A stretch of 64,000 bases of DNA from Planctomycetota bacterium (lineage in GTDB: Bacteria > Planctomycetota > UBA8742 > UBA2392), in assembly GCA_015075515.1 (NCBI GenBank), contig JABTUE010000003.1, forward strand, positions 62,001 through 126,000, in the 5' to 3' direction. The notes under the pieces are model-generated. The model saw only the letters and a program-made list of their open reading frames with translations, was not told the origin of the DNA and ran no database searches. Positions 34,505 to 43,427 of the stretch are shown here, one piece after another. Within the stretch, counting starts at the first letter, position 1; every line of letters begins with the position of its first letter. The position numbers and the translations under genes were made by a program.

Positions 34505-35221
34505 ATGAACGAACCCAATCCCACCACGGTGGCCGCCGGCGAGCGCATCAAGCGCCTGCGCAGTTTTCGTGGATTGACCTGTGCCGAACTGGCCAAACGG
34601 ATCGGCTGTACCCGGCCGTACCTGAGCGCCGTGGAAAACGGTCGCTACCCGGTCAGCACGAAAATTCTGCGCAAGCTCAGCCAGTCACTGAACGTGACGC
34701 CGGACTTCTTCATCGCCACCGATGAGCCCAACCTGGAAGACACCGAATCGCTGACCCGTGAAATGCTGAACCGCAAGATGGCCGAACGTTCGCGCGAGGC
34801 CGTGGTGGCGGGCCAGCGCGCGGGCACGCGGGTGATTCCGCTGGTGGCCGTAACGGCAGCCGGCCGGCCGCTTTCGGCTTTTGATGATTACCCCACCGGC
34901 ACCGGCAGCGAGTTTGTGGATTGCCCGCGCGACATTCTGGACGAAAACGCGTTTGCCCTGAAGATTTCCGGCGACAGCATGGAGCCGGTGATCCCCGACG
35001 GCAGCACGATCATCGTGGCGCCGAACATGGTGCCGCGCGAGGGCAAGCCCGTGGTCGCCAAACTGGAAAGCGGCGATGTGACCTGCAAGGTGTACCAGCG
35101 CCGCGGCGACAACGTGATTCTGGCGCCGTACAACCCCCAGCACGATGTGCAGATCTTCGGCCTGCGCGAACTGCAGTGGATCTACCCTGTAATGAAGGTT
35201 CAGGTAGACCTGTACCACTGA
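34505..35221 (+). CDS. XRE-S24 self-cleaving transcriptional repressor
   Basis: 238 residues. Residues about 12-68 are an XRE helix-turn-helix (GLTCAELAKRIGCTRPYLSAVENG); residues about 110-235 are a LexA/CI-type S24 peptidase. Ser158 (SGDSMEP) and Lys195 (VTCKVYQ) form the catalytic dyad, and Ala119-Gly120 in VTAAGRPL matches the self-cleavage site. RecA-stimulated autocleavage is therefore expected. An XRE rather than LexA-type HTH means it is not a standard LexA; targets are unknown. The ATG follows GGGAGAA. A terminator follows the gene. Confidence 0.93.
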   Translation: MNEPNPTTVAAGERIKRLRSFRGLTCAELAKRIGCTRPYLSAVENGRYPVSTKILRKLSQSLNVTPDFFIATDEPNLEDTESLTREMLNRKMAERSREAVVAGQRAGTRVIPLVAVTAAGRPLSAFDDYPTGTGSEFVDCPRDILDENAFALKISGDSMEPVIPDGSTIIVAPNMVPREGKPVVAKLESGDVTCKVYQRRGDNVILAPYNPQHDVQIFGLRELQWIYPVMKVQVDLYH

Positions 35222-35255
35222 CCACCCAAACCGGTACGCCATACCGGTCGCTCCG

Positions 35256-35279
35256 GGACGCCCGCCCTGGCGGGCGTCC
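35256..35279 (+). terminator. Hairpin terminator
   Basis: GGACGCCCGC and GCGGGCGTCC (about 35256-35265 and 35270-35279) form a 10-bp stem with a 4-nt loop, followed by TGCTTTGC, 34 nt after the S24 stop. Confidence 0.7.
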
Positions 35280-35372
35280 TGCTTTGCGGGAACGCTAAAA
35301 GGTGCCACGCGGGTCGCTTCTTGGCGTTACGTTTTGGCGCGACTGTCCGTATCATGGCCTCAAGGAGTCTGT

Positions 35373-38252
35373 TTGCGTCGTATCGGGGTCATTTTGGGGC
35401 TGGGGTGCATCCTGGCCGCCTGCGGCACGGATTCGATCGGCGGACCCGCCACGAGCCGGGGCACTGTCGTGACCAGCGCGCCTGTCGTGCGGTTGCTGGC
35501 ACCGGCGGATCTGGACGGCGACGGACTGCCGGACAGCGTTGCCCACCCGGCCACGCGGCGGCTGGTGCTCCAGGCGCCAGACAACACTGTCATCCGCCTG
35601 ACCCGGGCCGGAACTCCGGTTGCGTTTGAAGCCGCGCGTCTGACCGTGCCCGGCGGCACACTGCATGAGCTGACACTGGCCTTGCCGCTTGGCACCGCGC
35701 CCCTTGAGATTGAAGCCGGCGCCTACCGCGCCACGATCATGGCCGTGGCGGATCTTGCCGCCGGCACGGCACCGCAGATCCGGCCCACCGGCCGCGGCGC
35801 GCTGGCCAACGACGTGGTGGCCGCCACCGGCGCCGTATTCGAAACCGTGGACGACGTGGCACTGGCACTGGGCGGCGCCCTGCCGCCATTGATCGGGCCG
35901 GGGCTGTACCTGCAATCCGGCACCGGCAACGCCGTGCCGCTGCTGCCGTCGTTGACACGCAACGGGGTTGTGCTGACGCCCCAGTCGCGACTGCTGCCTG
36001 ACCGCGTGTACACGCTGCGCGCGCCCGAGGGCCTGACGGATACGCTGGGCAATCCTCTGGCGCCCGAGTTCCGGCTGATCTGCCGCCACGGCCGGTCGCT
36101 GGCGGCTATCCGCATGGCCGTGGCCGACATGGACCGCGACGGCAACCCCGACCTGCTGGCGCTGTTTGCCGACGGCAGTGTCACGGTGCTGCGCGACGTG
36201 GCCGGGCCGGCTGAAACGCTGCTGCCGGCGACACCGGGGCGCGGCATTGACTTTGCCGTGGGCGATTTTGACGGCAACGGTGCACCCGACGTGGCCGTGC
36301 TGCGCGGCGATGAACAGGGTTTTCACATCACCTACCTGATCAACGAAACGCGGCGCGGCGAGCTGCGCTTTCTGGCCCACACCGAAACGCTGGCGCTGGA
36401 ACAACCCGGCGCCATGCGCAGCGCCGATTTCGACCGCGACGCGCGCGACGACCTGGCGGTTCTGGACGCGTTCGGCACGGTTCATCTGCTGACCAGCAGC
36501 AACACGCGCCGCACGCTGCCCGCGCTGGGCGCGCGGCGGCTGGCCGCGGGGCTGTGCGTGTGCGACGCCGACGGCGATTCCAAACCCGACATCGTGGTGC
36601 TGGACGCCGACGGCACGTTGCGCTTCTGCCCGGGCCAGGGCGCAGCCGGTTTCGGCACCGGCCCGCTGGAACAAACCGCGGGCGTGCCCGGCGCCCTGCG
36701 CGTGTGCACCGGACACCTGGACGGCGACCGTGTGGCCGATTTCCTGTTTTCGGGTATGGACGGCCTGGCGGCGCTGGTCGGCGGTCTGCGCGGCCGTATC
36801 GCGCCGCTGCGCCTGGCCGACGGTGAAGGCCCAGGGCCGGTCTCGGGTGTGGCGCTGATCCGCGACCTGAACCGTGACTCGCGCAACGACGTGCTGTGCG
36901 CGCGCGAGGACAGTGGCGGGCTGTGCGACGACATTGCCGTATTCATGAACGGCGACGAACCGCGCGTGATACCTGACGCCGTGCTGCCGCTGGGATCGCG
37001 CCAGCGTGTGCACGCCCTGGAATACTGGCGCGAACACGTGATGCTGGCCACCGACGCCCGGCTTTTGATGCTCAAGGTCAACGCCGAGGGCTTGCCACCC
37101 ACCGCCGCCAGCAAGGTACGGTTTGTCGAGGGCTACGCTCCCGTGCCACAGATTCCGGCCCCGCTGGCCGCCTGCGTAGCCGACTTCAACGACGACGGCC
37201 GCGCCGACATCGCCGCGATTGACCGCGACGGCAAACTGCGCATCTGGCTGTCAGGCCAGCCCGGCGAGCCGTTTCTGGCCGTGGGCGAGCCGGTGGCGCT
37301 GGGCGGCGCGGGCACACTGCGCGCGATTGATTTTGACCGCGACGGCCGGCCGGATTTGCTGTTCATACCGTCGGAACCCGGCCTGCGGCCGCGCGTGCTG
37401 CGCAACACCAGCCGGGGCGAAATGGACGCCTCGGAAAACGGCATGCTGCCCCAGCCGCCCAGCGGCCTGCGCGGCGCGCCGGCGCTGGGTGATTTTGACC
37501 TGGACGGCGATCTGGACGTGCTGTGGCCCAGCGCGCTGGGCCGCGTGCAGTTCAACGACGGGTCGGCGGGCTGGCGCGACGGCCGCAACGTGGCCGAAAT
37601 ACGCGAGCCGGGCGGCATGCGCCTGCAATTTTCGGGCGAACTGGCCTGCGCCGATTTCACCGGCGACGGCATTGCCGACGTGGCTGCGGTCATGCGTCTG
37701 TCGGAAGACACAACCGGCGTGCAGTACCTGGTACTGCTGGAGGGCACGGGCCTGTCCGAAGACGGCGCAAGTTGCTTCCGCGCCACGATCAGCGAGCAGA
37801 TCCGCGGCCGGATCTTCAAACTGACCCCGGCCGATTTTGACGGCGACGGCCGGATTGACCTGGCACTGGGTTACGCGCCCGAGGGCGGCGAGCCGCGCCT
37901 GACGCTGCTGCGGTTGCGCCCGGACATGCAGTTCGCGCCGTTTGAAGGTTCACCCCGATCCAAGGGCCGGCTTCTGGACCTGGCGCTGGACGACCTTGAC
38001 CGCGACGGCGATTTCGACCTGATTGTCAGCGAAGACGTGCCCGGCACCGGCCCCACCGCCACGCTGTGGGTCAACACGGGCAGGGGCAATTACGTCGAGG
38101 GCGGCGCCGCCGGCGACAGCCTGCGCCGCGCGCTGGGCGAGTTCAAAGCCACAAATCTGTCACTGGCCGATTTTACCGGCGACGGCCGTTCGGACTTGCT
38201 TGCCGTGGACGCAAACGGCAACGTGATTCTGGTACGCACGGAACTACCGTAA
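35373..38252 (+). CDS. Large FG-GAP/VCBS-type lipoprotein
   Basis: 959 residues from a TTG with AGGAG 5 nt upstream, which gives a clean lipoprotein signal (MRRIGVILGLGCILAAC, lipobox LAAC). The mature part is a long run of calcium-binding-like beta-propeller repeats with D-x-D-x-D-G signatures: DLDGDGLPDS, DMDRDGNPDL, DFDGNGAPDV, DLDGDLDV, DFDGDGRIDL, DLDRDGDFDL. FG-GAP/VCBS repeats build seven-bladed propellers involved in adhesion or recognition. It is probably surface-exposed. A TATCAT -10-like element lies at 35350-35355. Confidence 0.9.
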   Translation: MRRIGVILGLGCILAACGTDSIGGPATSRGTVVTSAPVVRLLAPADLDGDGLPDSVAHPATRRLVLQAPDNTVIRLTRAGTPVAFEAARLTVPGGTLHELTLALPLGTAPLEIEAGAYRATIMAVADLAAGTAPQIRPTGRGALANDVVAATGAVFETVDDVALALGGALPPLIGPGLYLQSGTGNAVPLLPSLTRNGVVLTPQSRLLPDRVYTLRAPEGLTDTLGNPLAPEFRLICRHGRSLAAIRMAVADMDRDGNPDLLALFADGSVTVLRDVAGPAETLLPATPGRGIDFAVGDFDGNGAPDVAVLRGDEQGFHITYLINETRRGELRFLAHTETLALEQPGAMRSADFDRDARDDLAVLDAFGTVHLLTSSNTRRTLPALGARRLAAGLCVCDADGDSKPDIVVLDADGTLRFCPGQGAAGFGTGPLEQTAGVPGALRVCTGHLDGDRVADFLFSGMDGLAALVGGLRGRIAPLRLADGEGPGPVSGVALIRDLNRDSRNDVLCAREDSGGLCDDIAVFMNGDEPRVIPDAVLPLGSRQRVHALEYWREHVMLATDARLLMLKVNAEGLPPTAASKVRFVEGYAPVPQIPAPLAACVADFNDDGRADIAAIDRDGKLRIWLSGQPGEPFLAVGEPVALGGAGTLRAIDFDRDGRPDLLFIPSEPGLRPRVLRNTSRGEMDASENGMLPQPPSGLRGAPALGDFDLDGDLDVLWPSALGRVQFNDGSAGWRDGRNVAEIREPGGMRLQFSGELACADFTGDGIADVAAVMRLSEDTTGVQYLVLLEGTGLSEDGASCFRATISEQIRGRIFKLTPADFDGDGRIDLALGYAPEGGEPRLTLLRLRPDMQFAPFEGSPRSKGRLLDLALDDLDRDGDFDLIVSEDVPGTGPTATLWVNTGRGNYVEGGAAGDSLRRALGEFKATNLSLADFTGDGRSDLLAVDANGNVILVRTELP

Positions 38253-38348
38253 GTCCACGGTCAGGGAGAAGTGGTCAGCCCCGGCCGGCGACTGCGCGCA
38301 GCCCGCATCAGCCTGAACATTGACCACTGTCCGCAGCCCCCCGCCCTC

Positions 38349-39098
38349 ATGGCCGCCAAACAGTTTATCGCCGCCGACATCGGCAACACCAGCTCCACAA
38401 TCGCCCACATGCGCGGCCTGGACGTGCTCAGCGAGTTTGACATCTCCAGCCACGCGCTGGTCAAGGACGTACACGACGCGCTGGTGGAACGCAAAGTGGA
38501 CACCCGCCTGCCGCTGGTGATTGCCAGCGTGAACCCCAAGGGCGCGGACATGCTTGAGTTCGCATGGCGCGCCATGAACGGCGGCAGGATCACGGTGCTG
38601 GGACGCGACGTGAAAGTGCCCATTGCCAACAAGACCAACCCGCCGGAGAAGACCGGCCAGGACAGGCTGGCCAACGCGCTGGCCGCCAAGCGTCGCTGCG
38701 GCGACAACGCGATCGTGATTGATTTCGGCACGGCGATTACCTTCGACGTGCTGCGCAACGGCGCCTACGAGGGCGGCGTGATCACGCCCGGCATCGGCCT
38801 TGCGATGGAAGCATTGCACCAGAAGACGGCGCTGCTGCCGCTGGTGCGGCCGGAGGGCAAGCCGCCGATTGTCGGCCACGACACCGTCAGCGCAATCAAC
38901 GCCGGGGTGTTTTACGGTTACATCGGGCTGGTTGAAAACATTCTGCGCGAGCTGGTCAAGACCTACAAGAAACGCCCGCCGGTGCTGGCCACAGGCGGCT
39001 ACGGCGCGCAGATTTCCGTGCAGATCAAGGGCATTGACGAAGTGCTGCCCCACCTGACACACGAAGGCATCGCTCTGGCGTTCGGAGTCAAGGTATAG
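38349..39098 (+). CDS. coaX: Type III pantothenate kinase
   Basis: 249 residues. Phosphorylates pantothenate, the first step of CoA synthesis; the CoaX fold belongs to the ASKHA superfamily. Motifs ADIGNTSS (N-terminal phosphate loop), PEKTGQDRLAN, IDFGTAITFDV and GGVITPGI are all present. The ATG at 38349 gives the typical length. It lies 96 nt after the FG-GAP gene and 3 nt before the next membrane protein, with which it is probably co-transcribed. Confidence 0.94.
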   Translation: MAAKQFIAADIGNTSSTIAHMRGLDVLSEFDISSHALVKDVHDALVERKVDTRLPLVIASVNPKGADMLEFAWRAMNGGRITVLGRDVKVPIANKTNPPEKTGQDRLANALAAKRRCGDNAIVIDFGTAITFDVLRNGAYEGGVITPGIGLAMEALHQKTALLPLVRPEGKPPIVGHDTVSAINAGVFYGYIGLVENILRELVKTYKKRPPVLATGGYGAQISVQIKGIDEVLPHLTHEGIALAFGVKV

Positions 39099-39101
39099 CG
39101 C

Positions 39102-39614
39102 ATGAGCCAGCCTGTACCTTCCCGTTTGCCCCAAACGCGGTCTCACCCAGCGCCCGGCCCCGAGCATGAGGGAATGGGCCGGGTACTGCGCATGGTTCTG
39201 ATCATTGCCGGCACAATCGGATTTGCGGTGCTTGTGCTGGCCGTGCTGGTTGTCTGGGTGTTCTGGACCGGGCTGTCGTCCACACGCGATGCCTGGCGCG
39301 CGGCGGCCGAACAACAGACCGGACACGCCAAAAGCATGGCCCGGCTGGCCTTTGCCAAGACATCGAAATACCCGATCCGCCTGACCGGCCCGCTGTCGGA
39401 CGGAGGCAGTCAGATGGAAGCCCACGAACTGGGTGCCGGCCAAGGCCGGTTTACCCTGCGCGACAAGGTGGGCGCCGAGGGCAACGGCAGGGGCCGTCTG
39501 TGGTGCGACTCAACGAACAAACACCTTGACCACCCCGACAATCTGGTGCTCACGTTTGATTACGAGGGCGGCAACGGGTCGTTCGTCTGGAACAGCAAAG
39601 AATCCGGCAACTGA
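39102..39614 (+). CDS. Single-pass membrane protein, unknown
   Basis: 170 residues. A Pro-rich cytoplasmic N-terminus of about 28 residues is followed by one membrane helix (about 31-55, VLIIAGTIGFAVLVLAVLVVW) and an extracytoplasmic domain with TSKYPIRLTGPLSDGG and GRGRLWCDSTNKHLDHP. No family recognised. It begins 3 nt after the coaX stop. Convergent with the cyclic-nucleotide-binding gene. Confidence 0.78.
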   Translation: MSQPVPSRLPQTRSHPAPGPEHEGMGRVLRMVLIIAGTIGFAVLVLAVLVVWVFWTGLSSTRDAWRAAAEQQTGHAKSMARLAFAKTSKYPIRLTGPLSDGGSQMEAHELGAGQGRFTLRDKVGAEGNGRGRLWCDSTNKHLDHPDNLVLTFDYEGGNGSFVWNSKESGN

Positions 39615-39620
39615 CGGCGG

Positions 39621-40802
39621 TCATGCCCGCGCGGCGCCGATGCGTTCGTGCAGTTCGTCGAGTTTTTCCTGCCAGCGTTCTTCCATACGCTGAAGCTGTT
39701 CAATCTGCTGCTGCAGCGGCAGATTCTGTTCGGCCACCAGAGCCTCCAGCGCGCGGCGCAGCGCCCCCACATCGGCCAAGAAGGTGGTGCCCGGCCCGGC
39801 GAACCGCGCCACCACAGCGCGCAGCGCGTCTTCGCTTTCGGCGGCCAGTTGTTCAAAGCTGCGCACGCGCAGGGTCAGCAGCTTGCACAGGTTGATCAGC
39901 AGGCGCGGCTGCTTCTGCACCAGCAGCGGAAAACGCTCGACGGGAATCACGCCCACCACACAGGGTTCTTCGGCCACCACGTCGGCGATGCGTTTGGGTT
40001 CTTCGTCACCCAGCAGCGCGCCGATTTCGCCCACGATTTCGCCCGGCCGTACGATGCCGAATTGCTCGGCCCCGATGCGCACACTCAGGCGGCCCGAAAC
40101 CAGCACGTACACTGTGTCGCCTGGGTCGCCGCGACGGCACAGCAGTTCGCCTTTGCGCAGTTGCAGGCGCGTGCCGACCATTTCGCTGCTGTCCACAACC
40201 TTGGCCATGATGCGGCGGGTCTGCTTGGCGACCTCGGCGCCGCCGGATTCGCCGGCGGCGTAGGTTGCCGTGCGCTTGGCCGCGCTGAGCGCCTGCAACA
40301 CGGCATCTTCGCCCTCGGCGTCTTCGCCCAGGCGCTGGATCAGGTTGTAAAAATCCGCGCACAGGCCCTGCAGCTCGCGCGTGAAGCGGCCGGCGATGCG
40401 CTGGGCGCTGCCCAGGTTTTTGTTGGCCGCCACCAGTCGCCGCGCCAGCGTGCGCGCCAGCGACAGGCCGAACGCCACGTCTTCGGTGATCGTGCTCATC
40501 ACCCCCGGCGCGTCCAGAGGAACTTCAACAAACACCGCAGTCTCAACGGCAATCAGCGTTTCGATGTAGTGGCCGCATAGTGTGCCCTCACAGCCCAGAA
40601 ACGTGCCGATCTGGTTGTGCAGGTTGACGCTGTGACCGCGCGACAGCCGGCCGTCATCGGCCCCGGCCAGTTCCTTTTCAGGAATCACGGTGCTGCGCGC
40701 GCTGCCGGCCCGCAGCACAAACGCCGAGGCGGCCCGGGCTCCCTGCCGGTAGATGATCTCGCCGGGGGCGTATTCAAGCAGCCGTGCGGTGCGCAGGTTC
40801 AC
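39621..40802 (-). CDS. Protein with two cyclic-nucleotide-binding-like domains
   Basis: 393 residues from a GTG (an in-frame stop lies just upstream). Residues about 8-110 and 215-320 are both cNMP-type beta-barrels: first YAPGEIIYRQG, second LRKGELLCRRGDPGDTVYVLVSG and PGEIVGEIGALLGDEEPKRIADV. A helical linker and a C-terminal coiled coil (about 345-390) complete it. No helix-turn-helix or enzymatic output domain is seen, so it is not a CRP regulator; it may be a signalling adaptor. The second barrel looks more canonical than the first. Confidence 0.85.
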   Translation of the reverse strand: MNLRTARLLEYAPGEIIYRQGARAASAFVLRAGSARSTVIPEKELAGADDGRLSRGHSVNLHNQIGTFLGCEGTLCGHYIETLIAVETAVFVEVPLDAPGVMSTITEDVAFGLSLARTLARRLVAANKNLGSAQRIAGRFTRELQGLCADFYNLIQRLGEDAEGEDAVLQALSAAKRTATYAAGESGGAEVAKQTRRIMAKVVDSSEMVGTRLQLRKGELLCRRGDPGDTVYVLVSGRLSVRIGAEQFGIVRPGEIVGEIGALLGDEEPKRIADVVAEEPCVVGVIPVERFPLLVQKQPRLLINLCKLLTLRVRSFEQLAAESEDALRAVVARFAGPGTTFLADVGALRRALEALVAEQNLPLQQQIEQLQRMEERWQEKLDELHERIGAARA

Positions 40803-40853
40803 GCCCCGATTTCAGCAATTTGCGCCCGCAGCGGGTAGTCGGCAGTGGCGCGG

Positions 40854-41033
40854 CTAGAGCGCCGGGTTTTCCGCCAGCGCCACCAGAAACCCCAGCGCCG
40901 CCATCCCCCCCACCAGCAGCGCCGCGTTAAACGCCCCGCGCAGCAGCCCGCGCTTGAACTCGCGCGAACCTGCCACGCCCAGCACCAGGCCGGACACCAG
41001 CGCCACCGGCAGATAGTACAGCAGCAGAGTCAC
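40854..41033 (-). CDS. Small two-helix membrane protein
   Basis: 59 residues, too short for most gene callers. GTG at 41033 overlaps the previous stop (GTGA), with AGGAGG 4-5 nt upstream. The translation starts MTLLLYYLPVALVSGLVLGV; two membrane helices (about 2-21 and 34-53) flank a basic loop (SREFKRGLLRG). Overlap, a strong ribosome site and a coherent membrane-hairpin sequence make it a credible gene. It follows a small membrane protein and precedes the double cNMP gene by 51 nt. Function unknown. Confidence 0.7.
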   Translation of the reverse strand: MTLLLYYLPVALVSGLVLGVAGSREFKRGLLRGAFNAALLVGGMAALGFLVALAENPAL

Positions 41034-41452
41034 GCAGCCTCCTGCGCCGGGTTGCGCATGGTGTCGGCGGGGCCGGGGGCTTCGGGCTCGCTGTGGCGCC
41101 GGAACAGCTCGGCCAGTGTCACCAGGTTCAGCACACCCGCCACAGCGGCCCAGACCACGCCGGTCTGGTGTTCCAGAATGCCGATGGATTCACCCAGATT
41201 GATCGCCTCGGGCCCGCGCAGAAATTCCAGCCCGATTGTGATCGGCCCGGCCCACAACTGACAGGCAAAGTACCAGGGATGAATGTCCCAGTTCACGGCC
41301 GTGCCGCGCGCCAGGGCCACGCCGGCGGCATACAGGCCGCAGATGCACAGGGCGTACAGAGCGCCGTGCAGCGGCCTGCGCACATAAAAGTGCCCAAGCC
41401 CCGGCACCAGCCAGCCCAGAACCAGCGCAAGCCAGATGTTGCGACGCGCCAT
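41030..41452 (-). CDS. DUF6677-like small membrane protein
   Basis: 140 residues. Three or four membrane helices with an N-terminal WLALVLGWLVPGLGHFYVRRP segment similar to TM2/DUF6677 proteins common in planctomycetes (recognised by pattern). The start MARRNIW at 41452 is preferred over an upstream GTG in noise. The stop overlaps the 59-residue gene. It is divergent from trxB with about 100 nt between. Role unknown; possibly an envelope accessory protein. Confidence 0.75.
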   Translation of the reverse strand: MARRNIWLALVLGWLVPGLGHFYVRRPLHGALYALCICGLYAAGVALARGTAVNWDIHPWYFACQLWAGPITIGLEFLRGPEAINLGESIGILEHQTGVVWAAVAGVLNLVTLAELFRRHSEPEAPGPADTMRNPAQEAA

Positions 41453-41553
41453 GCGCCGGATGCTAAGCCCGGCGCGATATTCGGCAACTGGGAATGGAAC
41501 CGGACGCCGGCACGGTTTATACGAAAGCAGTACCACCCGGAGAAAGGACGATC

Positions 41554-42522
41554 ATGGCCGCACATCGCAAGGTGATCATCATCGGTTCAGGCCCCGCGGG
41601 CAACACGGCCGCGCTGTACACCGGCCGCGCCGGGCTGAAGCCCCTGGTGCTGGCGGGGTTTGGCGCCGGCGGGCCGCCGGGCGGCCAGTTGATGCTGACC
41701 ACCGAGATCGAGAACTTTCCCGGCTTTCCTGAAGGCGGCATCGCCGGCCCGGTGCTGATGGGGCGCATGCGCCAGCAGGCCACGGAAATGGGCGCCGAGT
41801 TCATGGATGTTGACGTGACCCGCGTGGATTTCCGCAAGCGGCCCTTTCACGTCTGGGTCGGCGACGACGAATACACCGCCGACGCCGTGATTGTTTCCAC
41901 CGGCGCACGTTCACGCCTGCTGGGCATTGCCGGCGAAGAAAAGCTGATCGCGCGCGGCTTGCACACCTGCGCCACCTGTGACGGCGCGTTTTACCGCAAC
42001 AAGAAAGTGATCGTGATCGGTGGCGGCGACACCGCCATGGAAGAGGCGGGCTTTCTGACGCGCTTTGCCGAGGTCAACCTGGTCCACCGGCGCGAAGAGT
42101 TCCGCGCCAGCAAGACGATGCTCGAGCGCGTGAAGAAAAACCCGAAGGTCAGGTTCTCCCTGAACTGGCAACCGCTGGAATACCTGCTGCGCGACAACGG
42201 CACGGTCAAGGGTATCCGCGCCAGAAACACCAAAAACGGCGAGGTCGCGGCGATCGAAGCCGACGGCGTGTTTCTGGCCATCGGCCACATTCCCAACACC
42301 GACCTGTTCAAGGGCCAGCTCAAGATGGACGACAACGGCTATCTGATCACCGGCCACAAGGCCGGCGGGCCCGACGGCCACCCCAGCACCTACACCAGTG
42401 TCGAGGGCGTGTTCGCCTGCGGCGACGTGCAGGATCACACCTACCGCCAGGCAATCACCGCCGCGGGCACGGGCTGCATGGCGGCCATTGATGCCGAGCG
42501 CTGGCTGGCCGAACACGAGTGA
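41554..42522 (+). CDS. trxB: Thioredoxin reductase
   Basis: 322 residues. NADPH- and FAD-dependent reduction of thioredoxin in the cytoplasm. FAD motif GSGPAGNTAA, redox pair CATC in HTCATCDGAF, NADPH motif GGGDTAMEEA and the C-terminal FAD block GVFACGDVQDHTYRQ are present. The ATG at 41554 follows GGAGAAAGG. A thioredoxin-fold protein lies 2 kb away on the other strand. Length and motifs are typical. Confidence 0.96.
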   Translation: MAAHRKVIIIGSGPAGNTAALYTGRAGLKPLVLAGFGAGGPPGGQLMLTTEIENFPGFPEGGIAGPVLMGRMRQQATEMGAEFMDVDVTRVDFRKRPFHVWVGDDEYTADAVIVSTGARSRLLGIAGEEKLIARGLHTCATCDGAFYRNKKVIVIGGGDTAMEEAGFLTRFAEVNLVHRREEFRASKTMLERVKKNPKVRFSLNWQPLEYLLRDNGTVKGIRARNTKNGEVAAIEADGVFLAIGHIPNTDLFKGQLKMDDNGYLITGHKAGGPDGHPSTYTSVEGVFACGDVQDHTYRQAITAAGTGCMAAIDAERWLAEHE

Positions 42523-42525
42523 CGC

Positions 42526-43341
42526 TCAGGGCTTGATGCCCGTGATCACCGGCAATTGCCAGCAGGCATAGCCGCGCGGGCTTTCAATCGCGGCGATCAT
42601 GTCGTTCCAGCCGTCCCATACCTGTTGACGCGTCAAGGTCGTGTGCCGCGCGATCACGTCGGTGTAGCCGTCGCGCCAGGCCGTCCAGATGCGCGAAAAC
42701 ACATCGCGCGGTACGCGCGTCGTGTCCACCACCACATAATCCACCCGCACCCCGCGCAGGCCCAGATCACACAACCACGTGAACACCTTGCGCCCGGAAC
42801 GCAGGTCACTGCCGGTGTTGCGGGCATAGGTGACCGGCCCCAGACGCCAGAACTCGTCGGTGTCCGTGGCGCAGGGCCAGAAGTGCATCATGCTGTAGTC
42901 TTCGGCCACAATGTGCACACGCCCGCCGGGCTTGAGAACTTTCACGGCCTGGGCGACCACCTTGTCGGCGTCGGGCACGGCCTGAAGCATGTGGCGGTTG
43001 ACCACCAGATCAAACTCGGGGCCAAAGGGCAGGTCAAAGGCGTCGGCGTTGTCAAAACGCACGCGCGAGCCGAACCGCCCGCAGCGGGCGCGGGCGGTGT
43101 TCAGGTGGGCATCTATCAGGTCCACACCCAACAGACTCGCCTGGGGCAGCAGTTCGGCCAGGCGCATCGTGATTTCGCCGGTGCCGCAGGCCAGATCCAG
43201 CACGCGCGCGCCCGACAGCAGGGCATAACGTTCGAACAGCGGTTTCTCCTGGGGCCAAATGGCCGTGGCCTGGGCGTCCAGGTTGCGCACCATGGACTCG
43301 TCGGCCATCTGTTCGGCCTGCGGGTTTCGGTTGGCGGTCAT
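42526..43341 (-). CDS. SAM-dependent methyltransferase
   Basis: 271 residues. Class I methyltransferase: motif I VLDLACGTGEITMRL, motif II in SLLGVDLIDAHL, motif III ADAFDLPFG and LKPGGRVHIVAED. These fit the methyltransferase type 11/25 group. The substrate is not predictable; C-terminal residues about 140-271 contain many aromatic and Arg residues. Its stop lies 3 nt from that of trxB on the opposite strand. Confidence 0.9.
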   Translation of the reverse strand: MTANRNPQAEQMADESMVRNLDAQATAIWPQEKPLFERYALLSGARVLDLACGTGEITMRLAELLPQASLLGVDLIDAHLNTARARCGRFGSRVRFDNADAFDLPFGPEFDLVVNRHMLQAVPDADKVVAQAVKVLKPGGRVHIVAEDYSMMHFWPCATDTDEFWRLGPVTYARNTGSDLRSGRKVFTWLCDLGLRGVRVDYVVVDTTRVPRDVFSRIWTAWRDGYTDVIARHTTLTRQQVWDGWNDMIAAIESPRGYACWQLPVITGIKP

Positions 43342-43363
43342 GGGCGCATTAGACCAAATCGAA

Positions 43364-43409
43364 GGCCGCCGGAGAAATCTTCCGCCCCCTGCGGAAGGCC
43401 CCGGCGGCC
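43364..43409 (-). terminator. Two-tier hairpin terminator
   Basis: Outer stem GGCCGCCGG (43364-43372) with CCGGCGGCC (43401-43409) and inner stem CTTCCGC (43379-43385) with GCGGAAG (43391-43397). It lies between the thioredoxin-fold gene and the downstream methyltransferase, separating two transcription units. Confidence 0.65.
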
Positions 43410-43427
43410 CAGGTGCGACATGGTCAA

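Noticed and set aside
35352..37037. 561-codon minus-strand frame opposite the FG-GAP lipoprotein
   Set aside because: Composition follows the reverse complement of Asp/Gly repeats; no start context.
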